Below are positions 10,016 to 18,883 of a DNA stretch of 64,000 nucleotides, piece by piece. The notes below the pieces were generated by a model that was not told where the DNA came from, ran no database searches, and saw nothing but the letters and a program-made list of their open reading frames with translations. This DNA is from Alteromonas indica. GTDB taxonomy: Bacteria; Pseudomonadota; Gammaproteobacteria; Enterobacterales; Alteromonadaceae. The number at the start of each line of letters is the position of its first letter. The stretch's first letter is position 1. The DNA is taken from contig PYVY01000005.1 of NCBI GenBank assembly GCA_003056425.1, positions 209,676-273,675 of the forward strand, written 5' to 3'. A program made the position numbers and the translations under genes.

Positions 10016-11095
10016 ATGAAGTACAAAGGAAGCAGCAATTTTTCCCACCGTCAGAAAGACCGGATTGGGGTGTTAATCACAAATTTGGGCACACCCGAAA
10101 GCCCCACTGCGGCAGGGCTTAAACCTTACTTAAAACAGTTTTTGTCTGACCCGCGCGTGGTTGAAGTACCGCGTTTTATTTGGTGGTTTATTTTAAATGG
10201 CGTGATATTGAATTTACGCCCACGTCGTTCAGCGAAAGCTTATGCGACGGTATGGACTGACGAAGGCTCACCACTGATGTCTATCACCAAGCAGCAGCAT
10301 AGTGCGCTAGAAGCGCGTTGCCGTAAAGAATACGGCGATGATGTGATTATTGATTATGCTATGCGTTATGGACAGCCCTCCATCGAAGGCGCGCTTGACC
10401 GACTAACCGCGCAGGGTGCCCGTAAGCTAGTGGTATTGCCCTTATACCCACAATATTGTGCTTCTACCACAGCCTCGACCTTTGATGCATTATCCCAGGA
10501 TTTTGTTAAGCGCCGCTGGATACCAGAGCTGCGCTTTGTAACCCAGTATCATGACAACCCTGCGTATATTGAGGCGCTAGCCACCAAGGTTAAGGCACAC
10601 TGGGAGGCCCATGGCCGCGCCGACAAACTCTTAATGTCTTATCATGGTATTCCCAAGCGCTATTTGCTAAACGGTGACCCATACCACTGTCAGTGTCATA
10701 AAACATCCAGGTTACTGGCCGAAGCACTGGGCCTGAGTAAAGATGACTATATGACTACCTTTCAGTCGCGCTTCGGTAAAGAAGAATGGCTGAAGCCGTA
10801 CACGGATGAAACCATGAAAAGCCTGCCAGGGCAGGGGATCAAGTCAGTCCAGGTGGTGTGTCCGGGTTTTTCTGCAGATTGCCTGGAAACCATTGAAGAA
10901 ATCGGTGAAGAGAATAAAGAATACTTTATGGAAGCAGGGGGCCAGCGCTATGAATACATTGAAGCGCTCAACGCCGATAGCGACCATATTGATGTGCTGT
11001 TCGGGATAATTCAGGAAAATCTGCACGGCTGGCAGTTGGACGACGATTTGGAAGCCAGAGCGCAACGTGCGCAAGCGATGGGAGCGAATCAGTAA
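10016..11095 (+). CDS. hemH: ferrochelatase HemH
   Basis: Inserts ferrous iron into protoporphyrin IX, the last step of protoheme synthesis. The 359-residue protein shows the N-terminal GVLITNLGTPESPT motif, the LPLYPQYCASTT block and the catalytic histidine in SYHGIPKRY (about residue 210), followed by GDPYHCQCHKT. Length is normal for the family. The start ATG at 10016 gives a polar leader of about 16 residues before the conserved core. Its stop codon shares a base with the next start (TAATG), so the DUF4112 gene is probably translationally coupled. Confidence 0.95.
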   Translation: MKYKGSSNFSHRQKDRIGVLITNLGTPESPTAAGLKPYLKQFLSDPRVVEVPRFIWWFILNGVILNLRPRRSAKAYATVWTDEGSPLMSITKQQHSALEARCRKEYGDDVIIDYAMRYGQPSIEGALDRLTAQGARKLVVLPLYPQYCASTTASTFDALSQDFVKRRWIPELRFVTQYHDNPAYIEALATKVKAHWEAHGRADKLLMSYHGIPKRYLLNGDPYHCQCHKTSRLLAEALGLSKDDYMTTFQSRFGKEEWLKPYTDETMKSLPGQGIKSVQVVCPGFSADCLETIEEIGEENKEYFMEAGGQRYEYIEALNADSDHIDVLFGIIQENLHGWQLDDDLEARAQRAQAMGANQ

Positions 11096-11508
11096 TGACC
11101 GGAACGCCGCAAATACCCGCTGCGCTTAAAAAGGCACAAAAGCTGGCCAATCTTATGGATACCGCCTTTCGGATCCCCGTGATTGGTTACCGAATTGGTT
11201 TGGATGGCGTGTTGGGCCTTATCCCCGGCATCGGTGATGTAATCACTGTCGCCATCGCCGGGCGAATCGTTTACCTGGGTAAGCAACTGGGCGTACCGGC
11301 CTCGGTGCGTAAGAAAATGATTCGCAACGTAGCGATGGATTTTGGCTTAGGGCTTATTCCGCTGGCCGGAGATTTAGCTGACTTCTTTTTCAAAGCCAAT
11401 AAAGCCAACGTTAAATTAATGGAAAAGTGGTGGCTGGATAATCATGCGGAAGATGTTCACAGTGCTTCTCAGGCCCAGTTAAAACAGTGGGCAGCAAATA
11501 CCGACTGA
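11095..11508 (+). CDS. DUF4112 family protein
   Basis: A 137-residue protein with the DUF4112 pattern: PVIGYRIGLDGVLGLIPGIGD, a hydrophobic stretch (about 43-58), and a second GLIPLAGDLADFFFKAN motif near residues 81-105. These paired GLIPxxGD segments look like membrane-associated hairpins. The family has no established function. It overlaps the hemH stop by one base, which suggests co-expression, but a heme-related role is only an inference from position. Confidence 0.85.
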   Translation: MTGTPQIPAALKKAQKLANLMDTAFRIPVIGYRIGLDGVLGLIPGIGDVITVAIAGRIVYLGKQLGVPASVRKKMIRNVAMDFGLGLIPLAGDLADFFFKANKANVKLMEKWWLDNHAEDVHSASQAQLKQWAANTD

Positions 11509-11639
11509 ATTTTCATCGCTGCCGTACATTACGTGCGTATACTATTTCTTCACTGCAATACTAATCGCTTTCATCCTTGCCCCCGTAGGCATTAACACCC
11601 TGCTACTAACGCACTTTATTAAAGGAGCAATAAGACAGG

Positions 11640-13280
11640 ATGAAAGCTTCAGACCTATTCGTTAAGGCGCTGGAAGCTGAAGGTGTAGAATACATCTTTG
11701 GTATCCCCGGCGAAGAAAACCTCGATTTACTTGAATCATTACGTAACTCTAGCATTAAACTGGTATTAACCCGACACGAACAGGGCGCAGGCTTTATGGC
11801 CGCAACCTATGGCAGGCTTACCGGCAAAGTCGGCGTCTGTTTATCCACGCTGGGGCCCGGCGCAACCAACCTGGTAACCCCGGCAGCTTATGCTCAGCTC
11901 GGCGCTATGCCTATGCTGATGATCACCGGCCAAAAACCTATCAAAACCTCTAAACAGGGCCGTTTTCAGGTAATTGATATCGTCGATATGATGCGTCCTA
12001 TTACAAAATTTACGACCCAGGTGGTTAGCGGCGAGCGTATCCCCTCGGTGGTCAGGGAAGCTTTCAGAGTGGCCCATGAAGAACGGCCCGGAGCGGTACA
12101 TATTGAGCTTCCTGAAGACATTGCTGCAGAATCTACGGATGCGCCTTTGCTTACGCCCAGTACTGTGCGCCGGCCTATTGCTGAGTACAAGGCCATATCC
12201 CGTGCGATTGAGATGATTGAGCAGGCAACATCGCCTCTATTGCTGATAGGCGCGGGGGCCAATCGTAAACTCACCGCCAAAATGTTACGTGAATTTGTTG
12301 ATTGTACTGGAATACCATTTGTTACCACTCAAATGGGTAAAGGCGTGTTGAATGAAAGCGATCCCTTGTTTGCCGGGAATACTGCACTGTCGGACGGTGA
12401 CTTTGTCCACCGGGCAATCGACCGCGCAGATTTAATTATCAATGTTGGCCATGATGTGGTGGAAAAGCCGCCGTTCTTTATGCACCACGATGATCAAAAG
12501 GTGATTCACGTAAACTTTGACTCCGCCACTGTTGATCCGGTGTATTTTCCGCAACTAGAGGTGGTAGGTGACATTGCCAACAGTATCTGGCAGATAAAAG
12601 AAGGGATCACCCCGCAAACCGGCTGGAAGCTAGATTTTTATAAAGACGTCCATGAAGCGTATGTCAAACACCGTGGCGAAGCCGAAGACGATAACCGCTT
12701 TCCCGTTTTACCAGAACGCTTCGTGCGGGACGTACGTAAGGTCATGCCTGACGATGGTATTGTCACCCTGGATAACGGTGTGTACAAAATCTGGTTTGCC
12801 CGCAATTATCCCGCCTACGCGCCTAACACGTTACTGCTGGATAATGCGCTAGCGAGCATGGGGGCCGGGTTGCCTTCCGCGATTGGCGCTAAACTGGTTC
12901 ACCCTGATGTGCCCGTCGTCAGTGTATGCGGCGATGGCGGATTTATGATGAACAGCCAAGAGCTGGAAACTGCTGTGCGCCTGGGCTTGGATTTAGTAGT
13001 GATTGTCTTGCGTGACGATGCCTATGGCATGATCAAGTGGAAACAGGCGCATATGCAACTGGAAAATTTTGGTCTGGACTACGGCAACCCTGATCTTGTT
13101 CAGTACGCCCAAAGCTATGGCGCTCAGGGCTGGCGTATTGAAAGCACGGAACAAATTGCGAGCACGTTGCAGCAGTGTCTTGCCACACCCGGTGTACATC
13201 TTATTGACTGCCCGGTGGACTACAGCCTCAACGATGAAACATTGAATCGCACGATTAAAACGTTAAGTAAACAACTTTAA
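11640..13280 (+). CDS. acetolactate synthase large-subunit-like ThDP enzyme
   Basis: Thiamine-diphosphate enzyme of the acetolactate synthase family (546 residues), expected to condense two pyruvates to 2-acetolactate or carry out a related carboligation or decarboxylation. Visible features are the catalytic glutamate E47 in TRHEQGA, the ThDP motif starting GDGG at 431, and D459 at the position of the second metal ligand (LRDDAYGMI), where biosynthetic IlvB-type enzymes carry NN and catabolic AlsS has ND. No regulatory small subunit (ilvN/ilvH) or decarboxylase (alsD) is adjacent, arguing against both standard pathways. The next gene, an aldehyde dehydrogenase, starts 13 bp later. The annotation as acetolactate synthase is by family only. 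Confidence 0.85.
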   Translation: MKASDLFVKALEAEGVEYIFGIPGEENLDLLESLRNSSIKLVLTRHEQGAGFMAATYGRLTGKVGVCLSTLGPGATNLVTPAAYAQLGAMPMLMITGQKPIKTSKQGRFQVIDIVDMMRPITKFTTQVVSGERIPSVVREAFRVAHEERPGAVHIELPEDIAAESTDAPLLTPSTVRRPIAEYKAISRAIEMIEQATSPLLLIGAGANRKLTAKMLREFVDCTGIPFVTTQMGKGVLNESDPLFAGNTALSDGDFVHRAIDRADLIINVGHDVVEKPPFFMHHDDQKVIHVNFDSATVDPVYFPQLEVVGDIANSIWQIKEGITPQTGWKLDFYKDVHEAYVKHRGEAEDDNRFPVLPERFVRDVRKVMPDDGIVTLDNGVYKIWFARNYPAYAPNTLLLDNALASMGAGLPSAIGAKLVHPDVPVVSVCGDGGFMMNSQELETAVRLGLDLVVIVLRDDAYGMIKWKQAHMQLENFGLDYGNPDLVQYAQSYGAQGWRIESTEQIASTLQQCLATPGVHLIDCPVDYSLNDETLNRTIKTLSKQL

Positions 13281-13293
13281 GGAGCCTTCGCCC

Positions 13294-14721
13294 ATGTTAA
13301 AAGACAGCTACCCCTATTATCTGGCCAGCGAAGCGGTATACGCCAATACTGATTTGGAAGTGACCAATAAGTATACCCAGGAAGTCGCCACCCGCGTGGC
13401 TAAGGCTGATGCTGCTACCATTGATAAAGCGATAGGCGCTGCGCAAAAAGCGCAGCCTGCTATGACTAAACTCACCCCTTTTGAGCGCAAAGCGGTACTT
13501 GACCATTGTGTAACGCGTTTTGAAGAACGGTTTGATGAGTTGGCCCAGGCACTGTGTATTGAAGCCGGTAAACCTATCAAAGATGCTAAAGGTGAAGTAA
13601 CCCGCTTAATTGATACTTTCCGGATTGCTTCGGAAGAAAGCGTGCGAATCAATGGTGAGGTGATAAACCTGGAGATATCTGAGCGTGCCCGCGGGTATCA
13701 GGGCATGACCAAAAAGGTCCCTATCGGCCCGTGTTCGTTTATCTCGCCGTTTAATTTTCCGCTTAATCTAACCGCTCATAAGGTCGCGCCAGCTATCGCG
13801 GCAGGCTGTACCTTTGTGCTTAAGCCCGCTTCTCGCACGCCTATCGGGGCATTGATTATTGGTGAAATTCTGGCAGAAACAGACTTACCTAAAGGGGCCT
13901 TCTCAGTACTGCCCTGTAGCCGCGATGGAGCGGATTTATTTACCACTGATGAGCGGCTAAAGCTACTTAGTTTTACCGGTTCCCCCGATGTAGGCTGGGC
14001 ACTTAAAGCCAAAGCGGGTAAAAAACCGGTGGTACTGGAGCTGGGCGGTAATGCGGCATGTATTGTGGATGAAGATGCCGATATAGATGATGCTATCGAC
14101 CGTATTATCGTGGGGGCTTATTATCAGTCAGGCCAAAGCTGTATCAGTGTTCAGCGTTTGCTTATCCATGAAAAGATTTACGATACCTTTAAGCAAAAGT
14201 ATGTAGCCCGGGTTGCTGACCTGGTGTCGGGGGACCCCACGGATGAAGATACGTTCATCGGGCCCATGATTGCCGAATCGGAAGCTGAGCGCCTGGAAGG
14301 CTGGATTAACAGCGCTAAGGATAAAGGCGCTACCGTATTGTGCGGCGGTACTCGTAAAGGGCCGATGCTGGAAGCCACCGTACTGGAAAATGTGCCACAA
14401 GGGTCGGATATCAGCGCAGAAGAAGCGTTTGGACCGGTCTCAGTGCTGGCGAAGTTTTCAAGTTATGATGAGGCATTAAAAGAAGCCAATAATAGCCGCT
14501 ATGGTCTACAGGCTGGTGTATTCACCCGCGATATTTATAAAATTCAGCAGGCCTGGGAAGAGCTCGAAGTCGGCGGTGTGGTGATTCAGGATGTACCCAG
14601 CTGGCGGGTAGACAATATGCCCTATGGCGGGGTGAAAGACTCAGGACTGGGTCGTGAAGGTATACGTTATGCGATTGAAGACATGACGGAAACCCGGCTA
14701 TTGGTAATACGCCGCCCTTAG
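13294..14721 (+). CDS. NAD(P)-dependent aldehyde dehydrogenase
   Basis: A 475-residue aldehyde dehydrogenase superfamily enzyme. The catalytic cysteine is C283 in QSGQSCISVQR, the general base E249 in LELGGNA, and the oxyanion asparagine N154 in SPFNFPLN. The overall pattern resembles the phosphonoacetaldehyde/lactaldehyde/non-phosphorylating GAPDH branch, but the substrate cannot be read from sequence. A good AAGGAG site precedes the ATG. It is almost certainly co-transcribed with the acetolactate synthase-like gene. Its stop overlaps the stop of the convergent DUF2237 gene. Confidence 0.9.
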   Translation: MLKDSYPYYLASEAVYANTDLEVTNKYTQEVATRVAKADAATIDKAIGAAQKAQPAMTKLTPFERKAVLDHCVTRFEERFDELAQALCIEAGKPIKDAKGEVTRLIDTFRIASEESVRINGEVINLEISERARGYQGMTKKVPIGPCSFISPFNFPLNLTAHKVAPAIAAGCTFVLKPASRTPIGALIIGEILAETDLPKGAFSVLPCSRDGADLFTTDERLKLLSFTGSPDVGWALKAKAGKKPVVLELGGNAACIVDEDADIDDAIDRIIVGAYYQSGQSCISVQRLLIHEKIYDTFKQKYVARVADLVSGDPTDEDTFIGPMIAESEAERLEGWINSAKDKGATVLCGGTRKGPMLEATVLENVPQGSDISAEEAFGPVSVLAKFSSYDEALKEANNSRYGLQAGVFTRDIYKIQQAWEELEVGGVVIQDVPSWRVDNMPYGGVKDSGLGREGIRYAIEDMTETRLLVIRRP

Positions 14722-15083
14722 GCTGGCTCACTGGTAAATACTTCCAGTATGGGTAATGGAATTATGTCCAGCGCCCGTAAATTCGTTGCGCTCAGATTCA
14801 CCTTGGGCGCAACGCCTGCTTTATAGGCCTCCAACCAGCGCGAAGCGCACACACACCAGCGGTCGCCTGGGCTGAGCCCGGGAAACATTAAATCTGGCCG
14901 AGGGGTCATCAGGTCATTGCCGCGCTGTGCAGAAAAGGTTAAAAATGCCTGGTCCACAATGACACATACGCTGTGATTACCCAAATCAGAGTCGGGCACA
15001 TAGCAAAAGCCTTCCCGGGTAAACCCGGTATTTCCGCAGCACAACTGCAGTGGCTTGCCATACACATTTTTTGCATTGGCCAC
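14718..15083 (-). CDS. DUF2237 family protein
   Basis: A 121-residue protein with the DUF2237 pattern: NVYGKPLQLCC near the N-terminus, GFTREGFCYV, and PGDRWCVCASRWLEAYKAG. Several cysteines recur in conserved positions (LQLCC, FCYV, WCVCASRW). No function is established for the family. It is convergent with the aldehyde dehydrogenase gene, the two stop codons overlapping by two bases, and divergent from ubiG across about 100 bp. Confidence 0.85.
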   Translation of the reverse strand: MANAKNVYGKPLQLCCGNTGFTREGFCYVPDSDLGNHSVCVIVDQAFLTFSAQRGNDLMTPRPDLMFPGLSPGDRWCVCASRWLEAYKAGVAPKVNLSATNLRALDIIPLPILEVFTSEPA

Positions 15084-15187
15084 AGTACGCTTCCCTTTGT
15101 CTTGAACGCTATCCTGTTTGCGAGAGTATAAAATAGCGCAACCAATAGCAACATTCCCACCCCTAAAATAAGTAATGAGAACCTACT

Positions 15188-15946
15188 ATGCTGGATAAAA
15201 GTGAGTTAAGTGGTGAGTTGGAGAATCAGAATATGTCGCCCGAGGAAATTGCTCGCTTTGATGCCCTGGCAGAATCCTGGTGGGATCCGAATGGCCGCTA
15301 TAAGACAGCCCTGGCGTTCAATGCAGCGCGGGTAGCCATTATACAAGAACAGATATGTAAGGCCTATAACCGGTTCGCCGGTTCTGCCCATTCACTAAAG
15401 GATATTCGTATTTTAGATGTAGGATGCGGAGGTGGTCTTATCAGTGAAGCCTTGGCAAAAGCGGGGGCTTCTGTTACCGGAATTGATGCCAGTGCTACCA
15501 GTATAGAGGTCGCCCGACGACATGCCCAGCAATCGGGGATAGATGTTAAATATCAACATTTACTGGCTTCCCAATTAAGTAGTCAGCTTAGCTATGATGT
15601 AGTGATCAATGCTGAGGTGGTGGAGCATGTACCGGACCAACCGGCCCTGATTCAGGATTGTGCAAGACTGGTAAATCCGGGCGGTATGCTTATTCTGGCC
15701 ACCTTGAATCGAACAATAAAAAGTTACCTGGTAGCAATTGCAGGCGCTGAATACATTATGGGGTATTTACCCAAAGGTACCCATGACTGGAAAAAATTCG
15801 TTACGCCAGAAGAGCTAGATAGCTGGACTGGTGATCATTTTACCCGCAGTTTCGATACAGGAATGCGCCTTAACCCATTTTCCAAAAAGTGGAAAACGAC
15901 CCGCAGCCTGGCGGTAAATTACATGCTGTGTTACCGCCATTCATAG
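15188..15946 (+). CDS. ubiG: 3-demethylubiquinone / polyprenyl-catechol O-methyltransferase UbiG
   Basis: SAM-dependent O-methyltransferase used twice in ubiquinone synthesis. The 252-residue class I fold shows motif I DVGCGGGLISEALAKAGA (about 79-96), the acidic GIDAS motif, and the family motif NAEVVEHVPD with the substrate-binding YLPKGTHDWKKF segment. The N-terminus has about 15 residues before EEIARFDALAESWWD, slightly longer than in E. coli; a start at 15233 would also keep the core but has no better ribosome-binding site. It is alone, divergent from the DUF2237 gene. Confidence 0.93.
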   Translation: MLDKSELSGELENQNMSPEEIARFDALAESWWDPNGRYKTALAFNAARVAIIQEQICKAYNRFAGSAHSLKDIRILDVGCGGGLISEALAKAGASVTGIDASATSIEVARRHAQQSGIDVKYQHLLASQLSSQLSYDVVINAEVVEHVPDQPALIQDCARLVNPGGMLILATLNRTIKSYLVAIAGAEYIMGYLPKGTHDWKKFVTPEELDSWTGDHFTRSFDTGMRLNPFSKKWKTTRSLAVNYMLCYRHS

Positions 15947-16032
15947 AACTAATAGGCTCAGCTGATTGCAGATAATTTGACAGCCATACAGACCCCGGTA
16001 GGCTAGCTATAAATTGCCTAAAGGGGATGCTT

Positions 16033-16641
16033 ATGAAAATTTATGAAACCCGCTCTGCGCCGAACCCTCGGCGCGTTAGAATGTTTTTAGCCGAAAAAGG
16101 CATCGCAGTGGATTATGTCCAACTGGACTTGCAAAAAGGGGAAAACCTTACCGCACAAATGCGGGCAAAAAATCCGTTGGGGAAAGTACCGGTACTGGAA
16201 CTGGACGATGGTACGTGCATTGCCGAAACCGATGCCATTTGTACCTATTTTGAAAATATCCAGCCTGCCCCCCCATTAATGGGCGTGGATGCAAAAGACA
16301 AAGCCATCGTTGCTATGTGGCAGCGACAAGTGGAGCTGGCGTTGATGTTGCAGGTAGGAATGTGTTTTCAGCATACCACCGGGTATTTTAAAGATCGGAT
16401 GGTGCCGGTGCCTGAATATGGCCGCGAAGCGGGTATCAATGCTGGGAAATATCTGAATATTCTTGAGCGGCGACTGGAATTAAACCCCTATATTGCGGGC
16501 GATGCTTTTACTATTGCTGATATTACAGCCCTGTGTGCCATAGATTTTGCCCGGGTTGTAAAAATTCGGTTTACTGACGAGCAGGTTAATCTTAAGGACT
16601 GGTATCAACGGGTTAATGCCCGGGCCAGCGCTCAGGCCTGA
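16033..16641 (+). CDS. glutathione S-transferase family protein
   Basis: A 202-residue GST with the thioredoxin-like N-terminal domain (MKIYETRSAPNPRRVRMFLA, KNPLGKVPVLELDDG, ETDAI) and an all-helical C-terminal domain with the NIAD-type capping motif seen as FTIADITAL. The ETDAI element carries the glutathione gamma-glutamyl binding residues. I chose ATG 16033 because AAGGGG at 16021-16026 is correctly spaced for it; the ATG at 16027 abuts that site. It overlaps the next GST gene by one base, so the two form an operon. The substrate is unknown. Confidence 0.88.
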   Translation: MKIYETRSAPNPRRVRMFLAEKGIAVDYVQLDLQKGENLTAQMRAKNPLGKVPVLELDDGTCIAETDAICTYFENIQPAPPLMGVDAKDKAIVAMWQRQVELALMLQVGMCFQHTTGYFKDRMVPVPEYGREAGINAGKYLNILERRLELNPYIAGDAFTIADITALCAIDFARVVKIRFTDEQVNLKDWYQRVNARASAQA

Positions 16642-17300
16642 TGATAACCCTTTACACTGCCGCTACCCCCAATGGTTGGAAAGTGTCAGTGGCCTTGGAA
16701 GAAATGCAGTTGCCTTACACAGTGGTTAATGTGGACTTATCAAAAGGCGAGCAAAAAACCGCAGCTTTTAAAGCAATGAACCCCAACGGCCGAATACCCA
16801 TCATCATTGACCATGATGGTGATGGTCTGCCCCTTTTTGAGTCGGGTGCTATTTTGCTTTATCTGGCCGAAAGAACCGGCCGCTTTATGCCTGACGATAG
16901 ACGCGGCCGCAGCTTGGTTACGCAGTGGCTGATGTTTCAGATGAGCGCAATTGGACCAATGATGGGGCAGGCTAATGTCTTTTACCGGTATATGGAAAAA
17001 CCTATTCCGCTAGCGATAGCCCGCTATCAAAACGAATGCCGCCGATTATTTGAAGTGCTCGACGGCCATTTAGCCCACCATGAATATCTGGCAGGCACGT
17101 ACAGTATTGCCGATATGGCCAACTGGTGCTGGGTACGTACCTACAAGTGGACGGGTATTTCGATTGATGGACTAGAGCATTTACGCCGCTGGAAAAACAG
17201 CATAGAAGCGCGCCCTGCAGCGCGCAAAGGGGTAGAAGTACCTCACAAACTCGAACCTGAAAAAGTCGCTAAAGCTGGCAAAAACCTGATTTGGCGGTAG
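16641..17300 (+). CDS. glutathione S-transferase, Nu-class (YghU/YfcG-like)
   Basis: A 219-residue GST. The N-terminal domain has TAATPNGWKVSVALEEM with the TPNG-K active-site stretch typical of the Nu class, NPNGRIPIIIDHDGDG, and the ESGAILLYLAE glutathione-binding motif. The C-terminal domain includes MGQANVFYRY and YSIADMANWCW. E. coli Nu-class members act as disulfide-bond oxidoreductases. It starts inside the stop codon of the preceding GST gene (TGATG). Its stop lies 5 bp from the stop of the convergent DNA ligase gene. Confidence 0.88.
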   Translation: MITLYTAATPNGWKVSVALEEMQLPYTVVNVDLSKGEQKTAAFKAMNPNGRIPIIIDHDGDGLPLFESGAILLYLAERTGRFMPDDRRGRSLVTQWLMFQMSAIGPMMGQANVFYRYMEKPIPLAIARYQNECRRLFEVLDGHLAHHEYLAGTYSIADMANWCWVRTYKWTGISIDGLEHLRRWKNSIEARPAARKGVEVPHKLEPEKVAKAGKNLIWR

Positions 17301-17305
17301 CAATA

Positions 17306-18883
17306 TCAGGTTTCCATGAGGCTTTTGACCGTCTCAAGGGTATCCGCTTCATTCGCTGGTTTGTCCCAGCGAATTCGATGAAACCGGGGGAAGCGCAGCG
17401 CAATCCCAGACTTATGCCGGGTGGAAGGGTGCACGGCGTCAAAGGCAACTTCAATAACCAATGCTTTGGCTACCTCGCGCACCGGGCCAAATCGACCAAC
17501 CGTATTGCGGCGTACCCAGTTGTCGAGTTTTTTAAGCTCTTCGTCGGTAAAACCTGAATACGCTTTACCGATAGGTAATAGGGTATCGTCTTGCCAGGCG
17601 CCGAATGTAAAGTCAGAATAAAAGCTGGAGCGTTTGCCGTGTCCACGCTGAGCATACATGATGACGGCATCCACCAGCTTGGGTTCGCGTTTCCATTTAT
17701 ACCATAACCCTTTGGGCCGGCCTGGCACATAATGGCTATCGGTCCGTTTAAGCATTAGCCCTTCTACGGCAGTATCGTCGCTTGCCTGGTTGTACCTTTC
17801 ACGTAACTGCTCGGCAGAGTTGGCTGGCCATACAGCAGACAAATGAAGCCGGTCGCTGGCACTGTTTTCAATAAAGCGTTGCAAATGCTCGCGCCGTGCG
17901 GCTAAAGGTAGGGCAGTGAGCGACTGCTCGGCATCAGCCAGAATGTCATATACCATAAGGCCGGCGGGAAGCGAATCAATCAGCTTTTTAGCGGGTTTTT
18001 TCTTATTTAACCGCTGTTGTAGCTGATTAAATGTATCTACCTGCGTACCATGCATGATCAATAATTCACCATCCAGTACACAATGTTCGTGGATATCTTC
18101 CAGTAAGTCAGGGAATGACTGACTAATATCGTCACCGGTTCGACTAAACAAGGCTTTACCGTTAGCTGTGCTTACCAGTTGTACTCGTATGCCATCGTAT
18201 TTGTGCTCAATCTGCCACTCAGCTGGTTCAATAGCAGTCAGCGTTTTTTCATCAAGCGGATGCGAGAGCATCACCGGATGAAAGGTTACTTCTTCGGATA
18301 TATCCGGCTTGTCCGCCCGCCCTTCTAACCAAGCCAGTAGTTCAGTGTATGGCGCACTCACGCCATGCCACAATGCTTCAATTTCTTCTACCTGGGTTTG
18401 CCCGTAGCGGGCCAGGATTTGCTTCATAGAGCGGGCCGATACGCCAATACGTAAACCCCGGGTGCCCAGTTTGATCAGTGACCAGCGCTGGGCAGCGCTC
18501 ATTTGGTCAAGGTACTCAGCCAACAGCGGTTTTACCTGCTGACGCCCGGCGGTGGAGAACTGCTCGACCAATTCACCTAACGACGGTAACCCCTGGCTTG
18601 GCGCATCAGTTTGCCCCGGCCACAAATGCGCCACGGTTTCGCTCATTTCGCCTACATAGTCATAACTTAGGTTGAACAATACAGGATCGATACGCTCAAG
18701 CATCAGCTGTTTAACGGTATTACGTTTGAAAAAGTCAAACCGCAGGGTGCCTGCCATAGCAGCAATCGCCCAGCCCCGGTCCGGGTCAGGCGTGCGTTTT
18801 AAATAATCTATAATCAGTGCTGCCTTGGCGTTATTGCTACTGGTGAAATACAGCTGTTCTAATAACTCACTGAAGGCCTCCAT
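17306..18883 (-). CDS. ATP-dependent DNA ligase, ligase-associated repair cluster (LIG)
   Basis: A 525-residue ATP-dependent ligase of the bacterial type found with Lhr-Core, MPE and EXO. It has an N-terminal helical domain (about 1-200), then the nucleotidyltransferase domain with the adenylated lysine K228 in HKYDGIRVQ, motif Ia SRTGDDIS, motif III-like VYDILA, motif IV EGLMLKR (about 374-380) and motif V WYKWKRE, followed by an OB-fold domain. It seals nicks, presumably in a repair pathway separate from NAD-dependent LigA. Its ATG overlaps the EXO stop (TAATG), so the two are coupled. Confidence 0.93.
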   Translation of the reverse strand: MEAFSELLEQLYFTSSNNAKAALIIDYLKRTPDPDRGWAIAAMAGTLRFDFFKRNTVKQLMLERIDPVLFNLSYDYVGEMSETVAHLWPGQTDAPSQGLPSLGELVEQFSTAGRQQVKPLLAEYLDQMSAAQRWSLIKLGTRGLRIGVSARSMKQILARYGQTQVEEIEALWHGVSAPYTELLAWLEGRADKPDISEEVTFHPVMLSHPLDEKTLTAIEPAEWQIEHKYDGIRVQLVSTANGKALFSRTGDDISQSFPDLLEDIHEHCVLDGELLIMHGTQVDTFNQLQQRLNKKKPAKKLIDSLPAGLMVYDILADAEQSLTALPLAARREHLQRFIENSASDRLHLSAVWPANSAEQLRERYNQASDDTAVEGLMLKRTDSHYVPGRPKGLWYKWKREPKLVDAVIMYAQRGHGKRSSFYSDFTFGAWQDDTLLPIGKAYSGFTDEELKKLDNWVRRNTVGRFGPVREVAKALVIEVAFDAVHPSTRHKSGIALRFPRFHRIRWDKPANEADTLETVKSLMET

